Origin: Bromus sterilis
Lineage: Eukaryota; Streptophyta; Magnoliopsida; Poales; Poaceae
DNA: 64,000 nt
NCBI GenBank assembly: GCA_950022295.1
Contig: OX465599.1
Coordinates: forward strand, 286,337,501 to 286,401,500
Direction: 5' to 3'
Shown: positions 32,290 to 43,353 of the stretch, piece by piece
How positions within the stretch are numbered: position 1 is the stretch's first letter
Layout of the letters: every line of letters starts with the position of its first letter
Made by a program: the position numbers and the translations under genes
Notes under the pieces: generated by a model
The model's database searches: none
What the model was told of the DNA's origin: nothing
Seen by the model: the letters and a program-made list of their open reading frames with translations, nothing else

Positions 32290-33956
32290 TGATACGTCCA
32301 AAACGTATCTATAATTTCTGCTTGCTCCATGCCTATTTTGTGTGATATTGTTATGATATTGATGAGTTCCATACACTTTTGATCATATTTGGAATAACCT
32401 ATTAACTCAGTGCACCCCAGTGCCAGTTCCTGTTTTCTGCTGTTTTTCTATTTCAGGTTTCCCCCATATAAAAAGTGCTCCAGAAATTCGGGAAAAATCC
32501 AATTAAAAATCAGCGAGCAGAAAGCTTCGGGAATCACCGAGGAGGGGGGCAGAGGGGACCCACCAGGGCCCCAGGCGCCCTCCCCGCGCGCCCTAGGGTG
32601 GGGCTGCGCTGGACCCCTGGTGCCCCCCCCTGGCTGCCCCCCTTCGCCTATTTATTCCACGTGACGCAAAAACCCCAAAATAGGAACCCTACTTCGCGAT
32701 CTCTCCTCTGTTCCGTCCCCGTCGCGCTTCCAAGATCGGGAGCACTAGAAGAACTCTTCCCGGCACCCTGCCGGAGGGAGGAACCACCTCCGGGAGCTTC
32801 TCCACCACCATGGACGCTTCCCGGATGAACCGTGAGTAGTCCACCTTGGACCATGGGTCTATGATCAGTAGCTATGTGATGTTCTCCTCCCCTATTTGTT
32901 CTTCATGGATTAGACCTCATGAGCTGCCCTACATGATCGAGGCACTTATGTATTATTTCTGCTGTTGCTATGCTGAGTTTGCTGGGATCCGATGGATTAT
33001 GAGATTATGTTCAGATTGTGTTTGAGTAATATATTTGATTCTCCTCTTTTATATTTATGTTCTTGAGTAAGTCTTGCATGTTCTCCGTTGCTATTTATTG
33101 CTTTGGCCAAGTAGTAGGTAGTGACTCCAAGAGGGAGCGTTATGCATGATTGTGGGTTCATGCCCCCCGATGACTAGCTTGAGTGACATAAACATGAGTC
33201 TAGGGGATGTTCTGTTGCCACAAGGGGGGAAAACAACGGTGCTTGTACTTGCGGGTGCAAGGATTGTTTACTTTACGCAAAGTTCTTTAATGCAGTTGTC
33301 TATTTCTTTGAGTTTACAGTTTGGGTGGGATTCGCAACTTAATACCAGCGAGATGTTCTGGATAGATATATCAAGGTGGATGATTAGTAGGTAGATGCAG
33401 ATGGATTTCGGTCTACTTGATTTGGCGTACCACCCAAGCTTTTGAGCCTCTTCCTTTCTTTATAGCATAATTAGCATTGGTTTGCGCACATAATCGTTTC
33501 AATTGCCCAGCTGTAATTTGTTTACCTCGCATGGTTCTTTTATCGTCTTTTGGGAGAGAGACATCACTAGTGAACATCATAGGACCCCGGTCCATATTTC
33601 CAATACTATTTACACCCGCTATTAGTTTAGTGCTTTACTTTTCCGTTGCTATCACTATCATTATTATCCCGTGTGTTTTATCCTTTGTAAACAACAAGGC
33701 CGGAGGAATTGACAACTCCTTTGTACTCGTTGGGAAGCAAAGTTATTTGCTGTGTGTGCAGGTCCAGGTGAAGTAAGCAACCTTAGGTTGTGAACGGCGC
33801 CATTGTTCACTTCACCACCTTCTTGTATCCGCTGGAGTCCTATTGGTTCGACATTCAACCTTAGCATCTTCGCTAAGGGAAATTTGCCGCCGCTACATCT
33901 CACCTTCCACTTTGGGTAAACCAACGAGGGGCGAGAAGTAAACTCTCGTATCATCA
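32290..33956 (+). mobile_element. 5' LTR of Gy3 (1,667 bp)
   Basis: It runs from TGATACGTCC to CTCTCGTATCATCA, so TGATACG and CGTATCA form a terminal inverted repeat. A CTATTTATT box lies at 32648-32656, a leader ATG at 32810 and an intron candidate at 32832-33761. Confidence 0.9.
32810..33761 (+). other. LTR leader ATG and 930-bp intron candidate (Gy3)
   Basis: The context is CCACCATGG and the donor CCGTGAGT is at 32832. The acceptor GCTGTGTGTGCAG ends at 33761. The 3' LTR repeats the arrangement (38448-39376, 929 bp). Confidence 0.5.
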
Positions 33957-33966
33957 AAGAAATTTC

Positions 33967-33984
33967 TGGCGCCGTTGCCGGGGA
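33967..33984 (+). promoter_or_regulatory. Primer-binding site of Gy3
   Basis: TGGCGCCGTTGCCGGGGA lies ten bases after the LTR end, exactly as in Gy5 and Gy2. Confidence 0.9.
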
Positions 33985-34138
33985 CTCCACTCTTCAAGAT
34001 AGGGGAGTTGCACACTATCTTTTATCTTTGCTTTTTAGTCTTGTTTGTTTACTTTTCAGTTTTTGCTTTAGTGTCCCTTATCAAAAATAAAAAAAAATAG
34101 TTATCTTGCTTTTAGTTATCCTTTCTGTTTAGTCAAGC

Positions 34139-34435
34139 ATGTTAGGATTTGGTGCCTTGAGGGAGTCGGAGGTCTTAGATTTCCATCAAAGGGATGGAGA
34201 AAATATGAAGAAGGCATGGGACAGAATTTCTGATGCACACAGGAGAATTATGCCTTGGATACCTATAAAAATTGTGCTTAGAAATTTTTACCATGGTCTT
34301 TTTATATGGTGCAAGCACTCTCTTGATATTATAGCCGAAGGGGATTTCTTAGTTTGTGATGAAGCTAGAGCTCTTGAAATTATACATGATTATCTAGTTA
34401 CTTTGTTTATGATCATAGTTTTCATACTGTTATAG
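34139..34435 (+). CDS. gag: Minimal gag-like protein of Gy3 (98 aa)
   Basis: The protein contains WDRISDAHRRIMPWIPIKI and NFYHGL, which match only the central part of the retrotransposon gag domain (the AWER...W...FYxGL stretch seen in Gy5). The long N-terminal part and the Asn-rich C-terminal part of an Athila gag are missing. The last 15 residues are hydrophobic. It ends just before the protease frame and may be continuous with it after one frameshift. Whether so short a gag can assemble is doubtful, so it may be a relic. Confidence 0.5.
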   Translation: MLGFGALRESEVLDFHQRDGENMKKAWDRISDAHRRIMPWIPIKIVLRNFYHGLFIWCKHSLDIIAEGDFLVCDEARALEIIHDYLVTLFMIIVFILL

Positions 34436-34461
34436 ATAGACTTGCTACTATTGAAAAGAGA

Positions 34462-34971
34462 TTGGATGCTCTAAACTTGAAAAGAGTAAAGAAACCCCAG
34501 CCAAACAAGAAAGATGTTTATGAGATAGATGGTGACTGGGAACCCTTTGTTAGAATTAGCATCTCTAACCAAGACTTCCTTTCTTTCTGTGACATTGGAT
34601 CCATGGTTTCTATTATGCCAAAAGTTGTTTATGATTCTTTAAAATTTAACATGGACAAATTATTATCCTATCATGAACATGCTAATGGAGATATTTCTGA
34701 GATCCAGGGAAAGATAAAAGATGTACCAGTGACAGTCCTTAAAGGGACTGCAATGGTTGATTTCTTCGTCCTGAAGCCAAACCAAGGAAACATAGTGCTT
34801 GGGAGGGACTTCCTCCGGGCCGTAAAGGGCTTTATTGATATAGGTAAGGGAAAAATATGCCTACGCGGGAAAGCAAAAGGTATATACCCATTTCCTAAAA
34901 TAAACAAGGATAAACTGGTTGAGGAACCATTTGAATCGATTTACAACTCCGATTATTATGATGATCTTTGA
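34462..34971 (+). CDS. Retroviral-type aspartic protease of Gy3 (169 aa)
   Basis: The motif CDIGSMVSIMP (about residues 43-53) matches the plant Gypsy protease signature CDxGASVSxMP, keeping Asp-x-Gly with Met for Ala-Ser. A second hallmark, ILGRDFL-type (here IVLGRDFLRAV, about residues 110-120), is present. Such proteases dimerise and cleave gag-pol. Here it stands alone, with no polymerase downstream. The stop at 34969-34971 lies about 50 bases before the conserved hairpin. The frame is open over its full length. Confidence 0.75.
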   Translation: MDALNLKRVKKPQPNKKDVYEIDGDWEPFVRISISNQDFLSFCDIGSMVSIMPKVVYDSLKFNMDKLLSYHEHANGDISEIQGKIKDVPVTVLKGTAMVDFFVLKPNQGNIVLGRDFLRAVKGFIDIGKGKICLRGKAKGIYPFPKINKDKLVEEPFESIYNSDYYDDL

Positions 34972-35020
34972 TTCCTCCCTTTTGCATTAAGCCTAGCTAA
35001 TGGCTTTAAAGAAGCGATTT

Positions 35021-35034
35021 CGGGAGGCAGCCCG
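35021..35034 (+). other. Conserved post-ORF RNA hairpin (Gy3 copy)
   Basis: CGGG AGGCAG CCCG forms a stem, with C-G pairs where Gy2 and Gy4 have T-A pairs. Confidence 0.55.
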
Positions 35035-35620
35035 CAACGAATTTAGGATTTCCTTTTTGTTTTTCTTTTGTTTTTAGTGGTCTTGATGATTTTTACTACT
35101 GTAGCAATATCATTGTATCTTTACTTTTCAATCTTTGTGCCATTTATAGCCTCATATGACAAGGGAAGTGAAAGCTGTGACATGCTGTCCAGAAAACAGA
35201 TTCTGTCCTCGTGACTAGAAAAATCATGGAAAAATCCCAGTTCATATTTTTGAGCTTAATTTTTTACACAGCGTGATCTATTAAATTACGGAACTTTCGT
35301 ATGTTCTGAGTTTTTTGATTTGAGTTGCAGAAGTATCCCTAAAAAGTTATTTACTACCTTCTGGTCTGTTTTTCACAGATTCTGTCCTGTTTTGCCTTTC
35401 CTTCGTTTTGCAAACCTTAAGCTTGCTTTTTCTTTGCAATTTTTTTTGGAAATCTTGAGAAAAAGTAGCTCTTCAAGAATATCTTTATTTCCAGTAGCGA
35501 AAAAATTACTTTATATGGATACTAACCTCGCTAATCAGACTATGATGAGTTATGTATGAAGGGAGTTTTCAAGTGTGCGAGGGAAGATGAGGAAAGAAGA
35601 TTCAGGAGTGTCAAGCGCTC

Positions 35621-35705
35621 AAGCTTGGGGATGCCCCCATGAATCCCCAAGAAATATTCAAGGAGACTCAAGCGTATAAGCTTGGGGATGCCTCCGTGCA
35701 TCCCC
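35621..35705 (+). repeat. Internal polypurine-tract hairpins (Gy3)
   Basis: AAGCTTGGGGATG occurs at 35621-35633 and 35678-35690, each leading into a GGGGATGC-type stem. One arm of the first stem reads GAATCCCC. Confidence 0.7.
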
Positions 35706-37879
35706 TTCTTCATCAACAATTATCAGTTCGTCTCTCCTCTCACTATATTTTTATGACTTCATGCGTTATGTGCTATGTCTCGCTCTTAGTTTTTGTTTTT
35801 TGTTTTCTTTAGCTTTGCTTGTTGTTCATAACAAGTTATAACCCAGATTTCTTTGTGTGTGAGAGAAACATGCTCCACTTCCAAAATCTAGAACACAACA
35901 TAGGACCTTTCATGCTTATCTTTGTTGTGTGTGTTCTTTATCTTTTCATAGGAGCTGTCATGTTTACCTCTTAGTTTTCATGCTTATCTTTTCAAAGAGA
36001 TTTTGTTTAGTTTGTTGCTGGAACTCTCTTGAGTTTTCATGTTTATATTGTTTAGAGAGTTTGCCTGTTGCACTGAGTTTTGTGTCTTGACTTGGAGTAG
36101 GTAATTGAGGTTTCTATTCTTTTGTAGTAGTAACTTGCAATAGTTTTGAGTTATTGTTTTGAGTAATGTTTGGACTTTTGGTGTCAAGATCTTTAGCCTA
36201 TTAGTGATAGATGTCGTATTTTGGGCAATCCGTGTTTATTTTAACAGCTTACAAAATTATTTGAGAACTTTAGCTACTATATGGATCACTACTCTTCTGA
36301 GGGGTCGAATATTAGAGTACACCCACGTACCATGAGTCGAGGATGCGCAAGGATAACCAAACCCCCATACACTCCTCCTCGGGGTACTTTCCTGTTTGTG
36401 AACCTCCTTATTAGATTGTGAGTTACCGATAATAAGTGCATGAGTTCTTCGGACTAATGTGAGTATTCGAAAGTTAACACTTCCACCTTCCCATATTTGC
36501 TAGCCTCTCCTGTGTCGTGCATTGCTTTCTTCTCACTCCGAGAGTTAGCGTCCACCTTCTCCGGTACATCCAAACCCTTGGCACGATACGCTCTGTCATC
36601 ATAAACCTCCTTATATCCTTCCTCAAAACAGCCACCATACCTACCTACCAAGGCATTTCCATATCCTTTCTGAGATATATTGCCATGCAACATCCCCCTT
36701 CTCATGACTTGATCTTCATGTCATACATGCTACTTGCTTGATCGATGAGCCGCATGCTAGTTGGGCCTTGCCCTAATCATTGCTACATGACGCGCTAGTA
36801 TCATTGCATATCCTGCTACCCTGGCAGAGGCATACATTTGCATACATCATGATAGTTACATCTTCTTTATGATTTGAGTACTTTGTAAAGTGTGAAAGAT
36901 CTTCTATACTTTTTGTAATTTATAGAGTGTTGCCCCTAAAGTGAGGAAAAGATCCCAAAGCGGACACAAATTAAAAGATCCCAAAGAGGACAAATGAGAG
37001 AGAAATAGAAAGAGCCATTGAGGCCACCAAAAAAATACAAAAATAGAAAAAAGAGAAAAAGAAATAAAAAGAGATAAGGGGCACACTACTATTTCTTCTA
37101 AGAGATCCACGCTCGTACTCCCTCTTATATCTGGTACTCCATAGACATTATCATTTATGCATATAGCTATTTTGGGACCTTCACACTATAGAACTTGGCT
37201 TGTATATTCCAATGATGAGCCTCCTCAAATGAGCTCTAGGTCTTCTTGAGCAAGAAAGTTGGATGCACCCCCACTAGTTCCATCGGAGAGCTTACCTTAG
37301 TTCATATGTGCATCCGTTGCATGGCAATCCCTACTCCTCACATAATATCTATCATTTGGCTTTCTCTCGCCTATGATTGTCCTCATTGATGTGAGCCTTT
37401 CACACCTTTTTGTCTTCCTCCTCCACCATATTCTCTCTTTGCCGTCCTAAGTGTCAACTTTATTGCTTACGCTCATCCATTGCATGAGTGCTCAAAATGT
37501 CGAAAAGGAGTGGATCATTTTGACTTGTACCTGGCTAGTGGTCTGGAGATGAGTCAAGATAAGATTCCAAAGAAGACCAAGTGCGAAACTTTAGTAGATT
37601 AAGTTCTAAACACAAAAATACTTTTTCTCGTATATCCCTATCCCCTTTCTTGCACGCAAACACCATTTGGAGACATTCGAGTCACGGACAGTGAGAGCTC
37701 TTGCACCTTTATGTTCTTATGTTGCTTATTTCAATGCTAAATATAGACTCTTGCCTATTATGAATTGAATTGAATTACATGCCTTAATTGCTTTACTTAA
37801 AAGTTCTTATATGGTTGCTAGCATGTCACCACAGAAATTATGCTTTTATCATTTACCTACTCGAGGACGAGCAGGAATT

Positions 37880-37893
37880 AAGCTTGGGGATGT
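37880..37893 (+). promoter_or_regulatory. Terminal polypurine tract of Gy3
   Basis: AAGCTTGGGGATGT abuts the 3' LTR at 37894. Confidence 0.85.
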
Positions 37894-39573
37894 TGATACG
37901 TCCAAAACGTATCTATAATTTATGCTTGCTCCATGCCTCTTTTGTGTGATATTGCTATGATATTGATGAACTTCCATACACTTTTGATCATATTTGGACT
38001 AACCTATTAACTCAGTACACCCCAGTGTCAGTTCCTGTTTTCTGCTGTTTTTCTATTTCAGGTTTCCCCCATATAAAAAATGCTCCAAAAATTCGGGAAA
38101 AATCCAATAAAAAATCAGCGTGCAGGAAGCTTCTGGAATCACTGAGGGGGGGGGGCAGAGGGGACCCACCGGGGCCCCAGGCGCCCTCCCAGCGCGCCCC
38201 AGGGTGGGGCCGCGCCAGGGGGCCGCCTGGACCCCTGGTGGCCCCCCTGGCTGCCCCCTTCTCCTATTTATTCCCCGTGACGCAAAAACCCCAAAAGAGG
38301 AACCCTACTTCGCGATCTCTCCTCTGTTCCGCCGCCGTCGCGCTTCCAAGATCGGGAGCACTAGAAGACCTCTTCCCGGCACCCTGCCGGAGGGAGGAAC
38401 CACCTCCAGGAGCTTCTCCACCACCATGGACGCTTCCCGGATGAACCGTGAGTAGTCCACCTTGGACCATGGGTCTATGATCAGTAGCTATGTGATGTTC
38501 TCCTCCCCTCTTTGTTCTTCATGGATTAGACCTCGTGAGCTTCCCTACATGATCGAGGCACTTACGTAATATTTCTGCTGTTGCTATGCTGAGTTTGCTG
38601 GGATCCGATGGATTATGAGATTATGTTCAGATTATGTTTGAGTAATATATTTTATTCTCCTCTTTTATATTTATGTTCTTGAGTAATTCTTGCATGTTCT
38701 CTGTTGTTGTTTATTTCTTTGGCCAAGTAGTTGGTAGTGACTCCAAGAGGGAGCGTTATGCATGATTGTGGGTTCATGCCCCCCGATGACTAGCTTGAGT
38801 GACAGAAACATGAGTCTAGGGGATGTGCTGTTGCCACAAGGGGGAAAACAACGGTGCTTGTACTTGCTGGTCCAAGGATTGTTTACTTTACGCAAAGTTC
38901 TTTAATGCAGTTGTCTGTTGCTTTGAGTTTACACTTTGGGTGGGATTCGCAACTTAATACCAGCGAGATTTTCTGGATAGATATCTCAAGGTGGATGATT
39001 AGTAGGTAGATGCAGATGGATTTCGGTCTACTTGATTTGGCGTACCGCCCAAGCTTTTGAGCCTCGTCCTTTGTTTATAGCATAATTAGCATTGGTTTGC
39101 GCACATAATCCTGTCAATTGCCCAAATGTAATTTGTTTACCTCGCATGGTTCCTTTATCGTCTTTTGGGAGAGAGACATCACTAGTGAACATCATAGTAC
39201 CCCGGTCCATATTTCCAATACTGTTTACACCCGCTATCAATTTACTGCTTTACTTTTCCGTTGCTATCACTATCATTATTATCCCGTGCGTTTTATCCTT
39301 TGTAAACAACAAGGCCGGAGGAATTGACAACTCCTCTGTACTCATTGGGAAGAAAAGTTATTTGCTGTGTGTGCAGATCCAGGTGAAGTAAGCAACCTTA
39401 GGTTGTGAACAGCACCATTGTTCACTTCACCACCTTCTTGTATCTGCTAGAGTCCTATTGGTTCGACATTCAACCTTAGCATCTTCGCTAAGGGAAATTT
39501 TCCGCTACGCTACATCTCACCTTCCACTTTGGGTAAACCGACGAGGGGCGAGAAGTAAACTCTCGTATCATAA
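37894..39573 (+). mobile_element. 3' LTR of Gy3 (1,680 bp)
   Basis: It aligns end to end with the 5' LTR, with a few percent of differences, and contains the same leader ATG (38426) and intron candidate (38448-39376). Frames in the GC-rich leader (38025-38444 and others) are not kept in the sister LTRs as proteins. Confidence 0.9.
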
Positions 39574-39578
39574 GCCAC

Positions 39579-40922
39579 CACCAGGGACCCAGGCGACCAC
39601 CTGGCACGGCCTAGGGTCTGGCCGCGCCAGGGGGGGCGCCTGGACCCCTGGCTGCCCCCCTTTGCCTATTTAATCTCCGTGACGCAAAACCCCCGAAGAC
39701 AGAACCCTTTTTTGCGATCTCACCTCTGTTCCTCCGCCGCCGCGCTTCCAAGATCGGGAGCGCCAGCAGACCCCTTCCCGGCACCCTGCCGAAGGGAGGC
39801 TTGACCTCCGGGAGCTTCCCTGCCACCATGGACGCTTGTCGGATGTGCCGTGAATAGTTTCCCTTGGACCATGGGTCCTTGATAAATAGCTATGTGATGT
39901 ACTCCTCCCCTCTTTGTTCTTCATGGTTTAGTCCTTGTGAGCTGCCCTACATGATCGAGGCACATATGTAATTTTTTGCTGTTGCTATGCTGAGTTTGCT
40001 GGGATCTGATGGATTATGAGATTATGTTCAGATTGTGATTGAGTAATATATTTGGTTCTTATCTCTTATATTTTTGTTCTTAAGTAATTCTTTCATGTTC
40101 TTAGTTGCTGTTTATTGCTTTGGCCAAGTAGTAGGTAGTGACTCCAAGAGGGAACGTTATGCTCGATTGTGGGTTCATGCCCCCCGATGACACGCTTGAG
40201 TGACAGAAACATGAGTCTAGGGGATGTGTTGTTGCCACAAGGGGGAAAACAACGGTGCTTGTAACCGCGGTTGCAAGGATTGTTTACTTTATGCAAAGTG
40301 ATTTTTAATGAAGTTGTCTGTTGCGTTGGGTTTACACTTTGGGTGGGGATCGCAACTTAATACCAGCGAGATGTTCTGGATAGATATCTCAAGGTGGATA
40401 ATTAGTAGTAGATGCAGTTGGATTTCGGTCTACTTATTTTGGCGTACCGCCCATGCTTTTGAGCCTCGTCCTTTCTTTGTAGCATAGTTAGCATTGCGGT
40501 GCGTTTTTAATCCTGTCAATTTCCTAGCTGTAATTTGTTTACCTCGCATAGCAGTTTTATCTTCGTTTTGGAGAGAGACATCACTAGTGAACATCACGGG
40601 ACCCCGGTCCATATTCTCATTACTGTTTACACGTTCATTTATTGTCCTTCTTTTACTTTCCAGTTGCTATCACCATTATCATTATCCCTTGCGTTTGATC
40701 CTTTGTGAACAACAAGTCCAGAGAGATTGACAACCTCTCAGTACTCTTTGTGAAGCTAAGTTATTTGTGTTGTGTGCAGGTCCACGTCAGTTGCGCTGCT
40801 GACGCCTACTTATCATCTCCGGAGTCCTACTGGAGACAAAACTTGGTATCTTCACCGAGGGAAATTTGCCGTTGCGCTACATCTCACCTTCCACTTGGGG
40901 TAACGACCGAGGAGAGATATCA
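39579..40922 (+). mobile_element. 3' LTR of Gy2, second segment
   Basis: It resumes after the Gy3 TSD and ends GAGAGATATCA, then GCGCA (TSD). The leader intron donor here has mutated to GTGAAT (39850), while the acceptor at 40779 is intact. Confidence 0.85.
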
Positions 40923-41660
40923 GCGCATCATGTAGCAATAATAAGGGCAAAGCCTAACTATCATGCGGCTCCTCGATCAAGAAAAATCATGTATGACATG
41001 AAGATCGAGTCATGAGATGATGGATATTGCATGGCAATGTATCTCGGAAAGGCTATGGAACTGCCTTTATAGGTAGGTATGGTGGCTGTTTTGAGGAAGA
41101 TATAAGGAGGTTTATGATGACAGAGCGTATCGTGCCAAGGGTTGGGATGCACCAGCGAAGTATGCGTCAAATCTCAAGGTGAGAAAGGGCAATGCATGGT
41201 ACCGACGAGGCTAGCAAAATATGGAAAGATGGAAGTGCCAAAAATCGAATACTCGCATTAGTCCGAATAACTCATGTACTTATTATCGGTAACTCTCTAT
41301 CACTAATAGGATCAAGCTCTTGGCACCTTGATGTCCAAACATTACTCTAGTCAATACCTCAAAACTATTGCATGTTACTACTACACTTGTAATAGAAACC
41401 TTAATTACAAACTCATGCAAGACACACAACTCAGTGCAACATGCCAACTCTATAAACAAGAACATACTAAACAAAATCTCTTAAAAAGATAAGCATGAAA
41501 ACTAAGAGCTAAGTATGAAAACAGCCGTGAAAAGATATAGAACACACACAAAAACAAAGATAAGCATGCAAGCCTATGTTGTGTTCTACGGTGGAGTGGA
41601 GATGTTTCTCTCCCAGACAATGAAGGCTAGGATCCAACTTGTTATGAACAACAAGCAAAA

Positions 41661-41921
41661 CTAAAACAAACTAAGAATTAAAGAGCGAGACGCTCCAATT
41701 CTAGCACATAAAATATGAAGCAATAAAAATATAGCATGGAGAAGGACAAACTGATGATTGTTGATGGAGAAGGGGATGCACGGGGGCATCCCCAAGCTTA
41801 GATGCTTGAGTATCCTTGGATATTTCTTGGGGGTGCATGGGGACATCCCCAAGCTTGAGCGCTTGACACTCCCGAATCTTCTTTCATCCTCCTCCTTCGC
41901 ATACTTGAAAACTTCCTTCAT
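41661..41921 (-). CDS. Possible small ORF (Gy4 copy, 86 aa)
   Basis: It starts MKEVFKYAKEEDERRFGSV and carries the twin SLGM/PC repeats. It is the third copy of the frame seen in Gy1 and Gy2. Confidence 0.25.
   Translation of the reverse strand: MKEVFKYAKEEDERRFGSVKRSSLGMSPCTPKKYPRILKHLSLGMPPCIPFSINNHQFVLLHAIFLLLHILCARIGASRSLILSLF
41772..41856 (-). repeat. Internal polypurine-tract hairpins (Gy4)
   Basis: On the minus strand AAGCTTGGGGATG appears at 41799-41787 and 41856-41844. The first keeps the full GGGGATGC...GCATCCCC stem, while the second stem is weakened. Confidence 0.65.
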
Positions 41922-42400
41922 ACGAAACTCATCATAAGGTGATTAGAGTGGTTAGTACCCATTATAAAATAATTTTTCTCTACTAGAAATAAAGATATTC
42001 TTGAAAAGCTACTGTTTCTCAAGATTTCCAAAAAGTTTTTGCAAAGAACAAGCAACGCAAAACGTGGCAGAATCTGTGAAAAACAGACTAGCAGGTAGTG
42101 AATAATTTTTTCGGGGCTACTTCTGCAACTCTAATAAAAAAAACTCAGAACAGATGCACAAAAGCCAATTGTATGAAGCATGTTATCAAAAGAAATTCAG
42201 ATATAAAAGATGATCTGGTGATTTTAGCCAAATTTTTCCGTAAAGGGGACAAAATCTGTTTCTGGACAACATGCCACAACTTTTGAACTTTCTTGCAATC
42301 GGAGGCTAAAACTTGGCACAAAGCTTGAAAATAAAGATAGAATGATGTTGCTACAGTAGCAAAGAGGATCAAGACCACTAAAACTGAAAGTAAAAACATC

Positions 42401-42416
42401 TTGGGTTGCCTCCCAA
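42401..42416 (-). other. Conserved post-ORF RNA hairpin (Gy4 copy)
   Basis: On the minus strand TTGGG AGGCAA CCCAA is identical to the Gy2 copy. Confidence 0.55.
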
Positions 42417-42462
42417 CAAGCGCTTTCTGTTATGCCTTTTAGCTAGGCATGATACAAGAAAA

Positions 42463-42965
42463 TCAAGTTTTATTAATACCAAAAGAATAGCTTGCCCGTG
42501 TAACGGACTCATAAGGTAACTTGATATTCTTTTGAGGGAAGTGTTCCATTCCCTTTTTAAGGGGGAACTGAAATCTAATGGTCCCCTCTTTCATGTCAAT
42601 GATAGAACCAACGGTGCAAAGAAAAGGACGTCCCAAAATAATTGGACATGAAGGATCACACATGAAGGATCACACTCAATGTCCAAGACAAGAAAATCAA
42701 CGGGAACATAATTATCATTGACAATAATAAGAACATCATCAATCCTTCCTATTGGTTTCTTTACGGAAGAATAACCAAGACGAACACCAAAAGAACATGT
42801 ATCAAAATGTTTCAAATTAAGCATATCATACATTCTCTTGGGCATAACGGAGGCACGAGCTCCAGCATCACATAAAGCATAGCAAAAGAAGTTATTCAAT
42901 TTAATTTTGACTATAGGATCCCAACCATCTTCTAGCTTCCTAGGGATGGAAGTCTTAAGCTTCAT
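42463..42965 (-). pseudogene. Broken aspartic protease of Gy4
   Basis: CYALCDAGARASVMPKRM carries the catalytic Asp-x-Gly but has Arg where Ser is usual. LGRPF follows after a frameshift caused by a 14-bp tandem duplication (CATGAAGGATCACA at 42647-42660 and 42661-42674). The protein is closely related to the Gy5 protease, including the tail KLPYESVTRASYS. The apparent N-terminal extension beyond 42968 belongs to the Gy5 LTR. Confidence 0.75.
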
Positions 42966-43342
42966 CTTTGATATGTCCCAAACGTATCTATAATTTCTTC
43001 TTGCTCCATGCATGTTTTGTGTGATATTGCTACGATCTAGATACACTTTCTTACACTTTTGATCATATTTGGACTAACTTATTAACTCAGTGCACCCCAG
43101 TGCCAGTGCCAGTTCCTGTTTTCTGCTGTTTTTCTATTTCAGGTTTCCCCCATATTAAAAGTGCTCCAAAAATTCGGGTAAATCAGATAAAAAATCAGCG
43201 TAACCGAACCTTCTTGAAACACCTAGGTGGGGCCAGAGGGCCACCACCAGGGGCCCAAGCGCCCTGTTGGCTCGCCCTAGGGGCTGGCCGCTCCAGGGGG
43301 GCGCCTAGACCCCTGGTGGGCCCCCTGGCTGCCCCCTTCGCC

Positions 43343-43353
43343 TATATATATAT
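43343..43353 (+). promoter_or_regulatory. TATA box of the Gy5 LTR
   Basis: The TATATATATAT run occupies the position where sister LTRs have CTATTTATT, about 155-165 bases before the leader ATG. Confidence 0.6.

Larger units (their letters stand above)
32290..39573 (+). mobile_element. Gy3: complete 7,284-bp non-autonomous Gypsy with minimal gag and protease
   Basis: The 5' LTR is 32290-33956 and the 3' LTR is 37894-39573. The TSD is GCCAC (32285-32289 and 39574-39578). It is the only full-length, uninterrupted member of the family here and so gives the architecture: LTR with leader intron, primer site, minimal gag, protease, hairpin, internal polypurine-tract pair, purine block, terminal polypurine tract, LTR. 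The 2.9 kb between protease and 3' LTR is non-coding. No polymerase, RNase H or integrase is present. The 3' LTR ends TCATAA rather than TCATCA. Confidence 0.9.
18557..40922 (+). mobile_element. Gy2: Athila-like non-autonomous Gypsy, carrying three later insertions
   Basis: The 5' LTR is 18557-20180 and the 3' LTR is 32030-32289 plus 39579-40922. The TSD is GCGCG on the left and GCGCA on the right, differing by one CpG-type transition. Subtracting the CACTA, the 3.8-kb LTR and Gy3 with their TSDs leaves about 7.4 kb, matching intact Gy3 (7,284 bp). Its coding module is the orphan protein rather than gag-protease, and no polymerase or integrase is seen. In the first 260 bases the LTRs differ at roughly 8% by eye, so Gy2 is clearly older than its passengers. 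Confidence 0.85.
40928..42968 (-). mobile_element. Gy4 internal region (reverse-oriented), right part
   Basis: This continues Gy4 after Gy2. On the minus strand, from right to left, it holds the protease, the hairpin (42416-42401), the two internal polypurine-tract copies (41787-41856) and the non-coding tail. It is cut at 42968 by Gy5, with TSD ATCTT (42964-42968). Its 5' LTR lies beyond the right edge. Confidence 0.75.

Noticed and set aside
42591..43046. 151-aa frame as a single protease gene
   Set aside because: The N-terminal third is the Gy5 LTR read backwards. Only the part up to 42965 is Gy4 protease.
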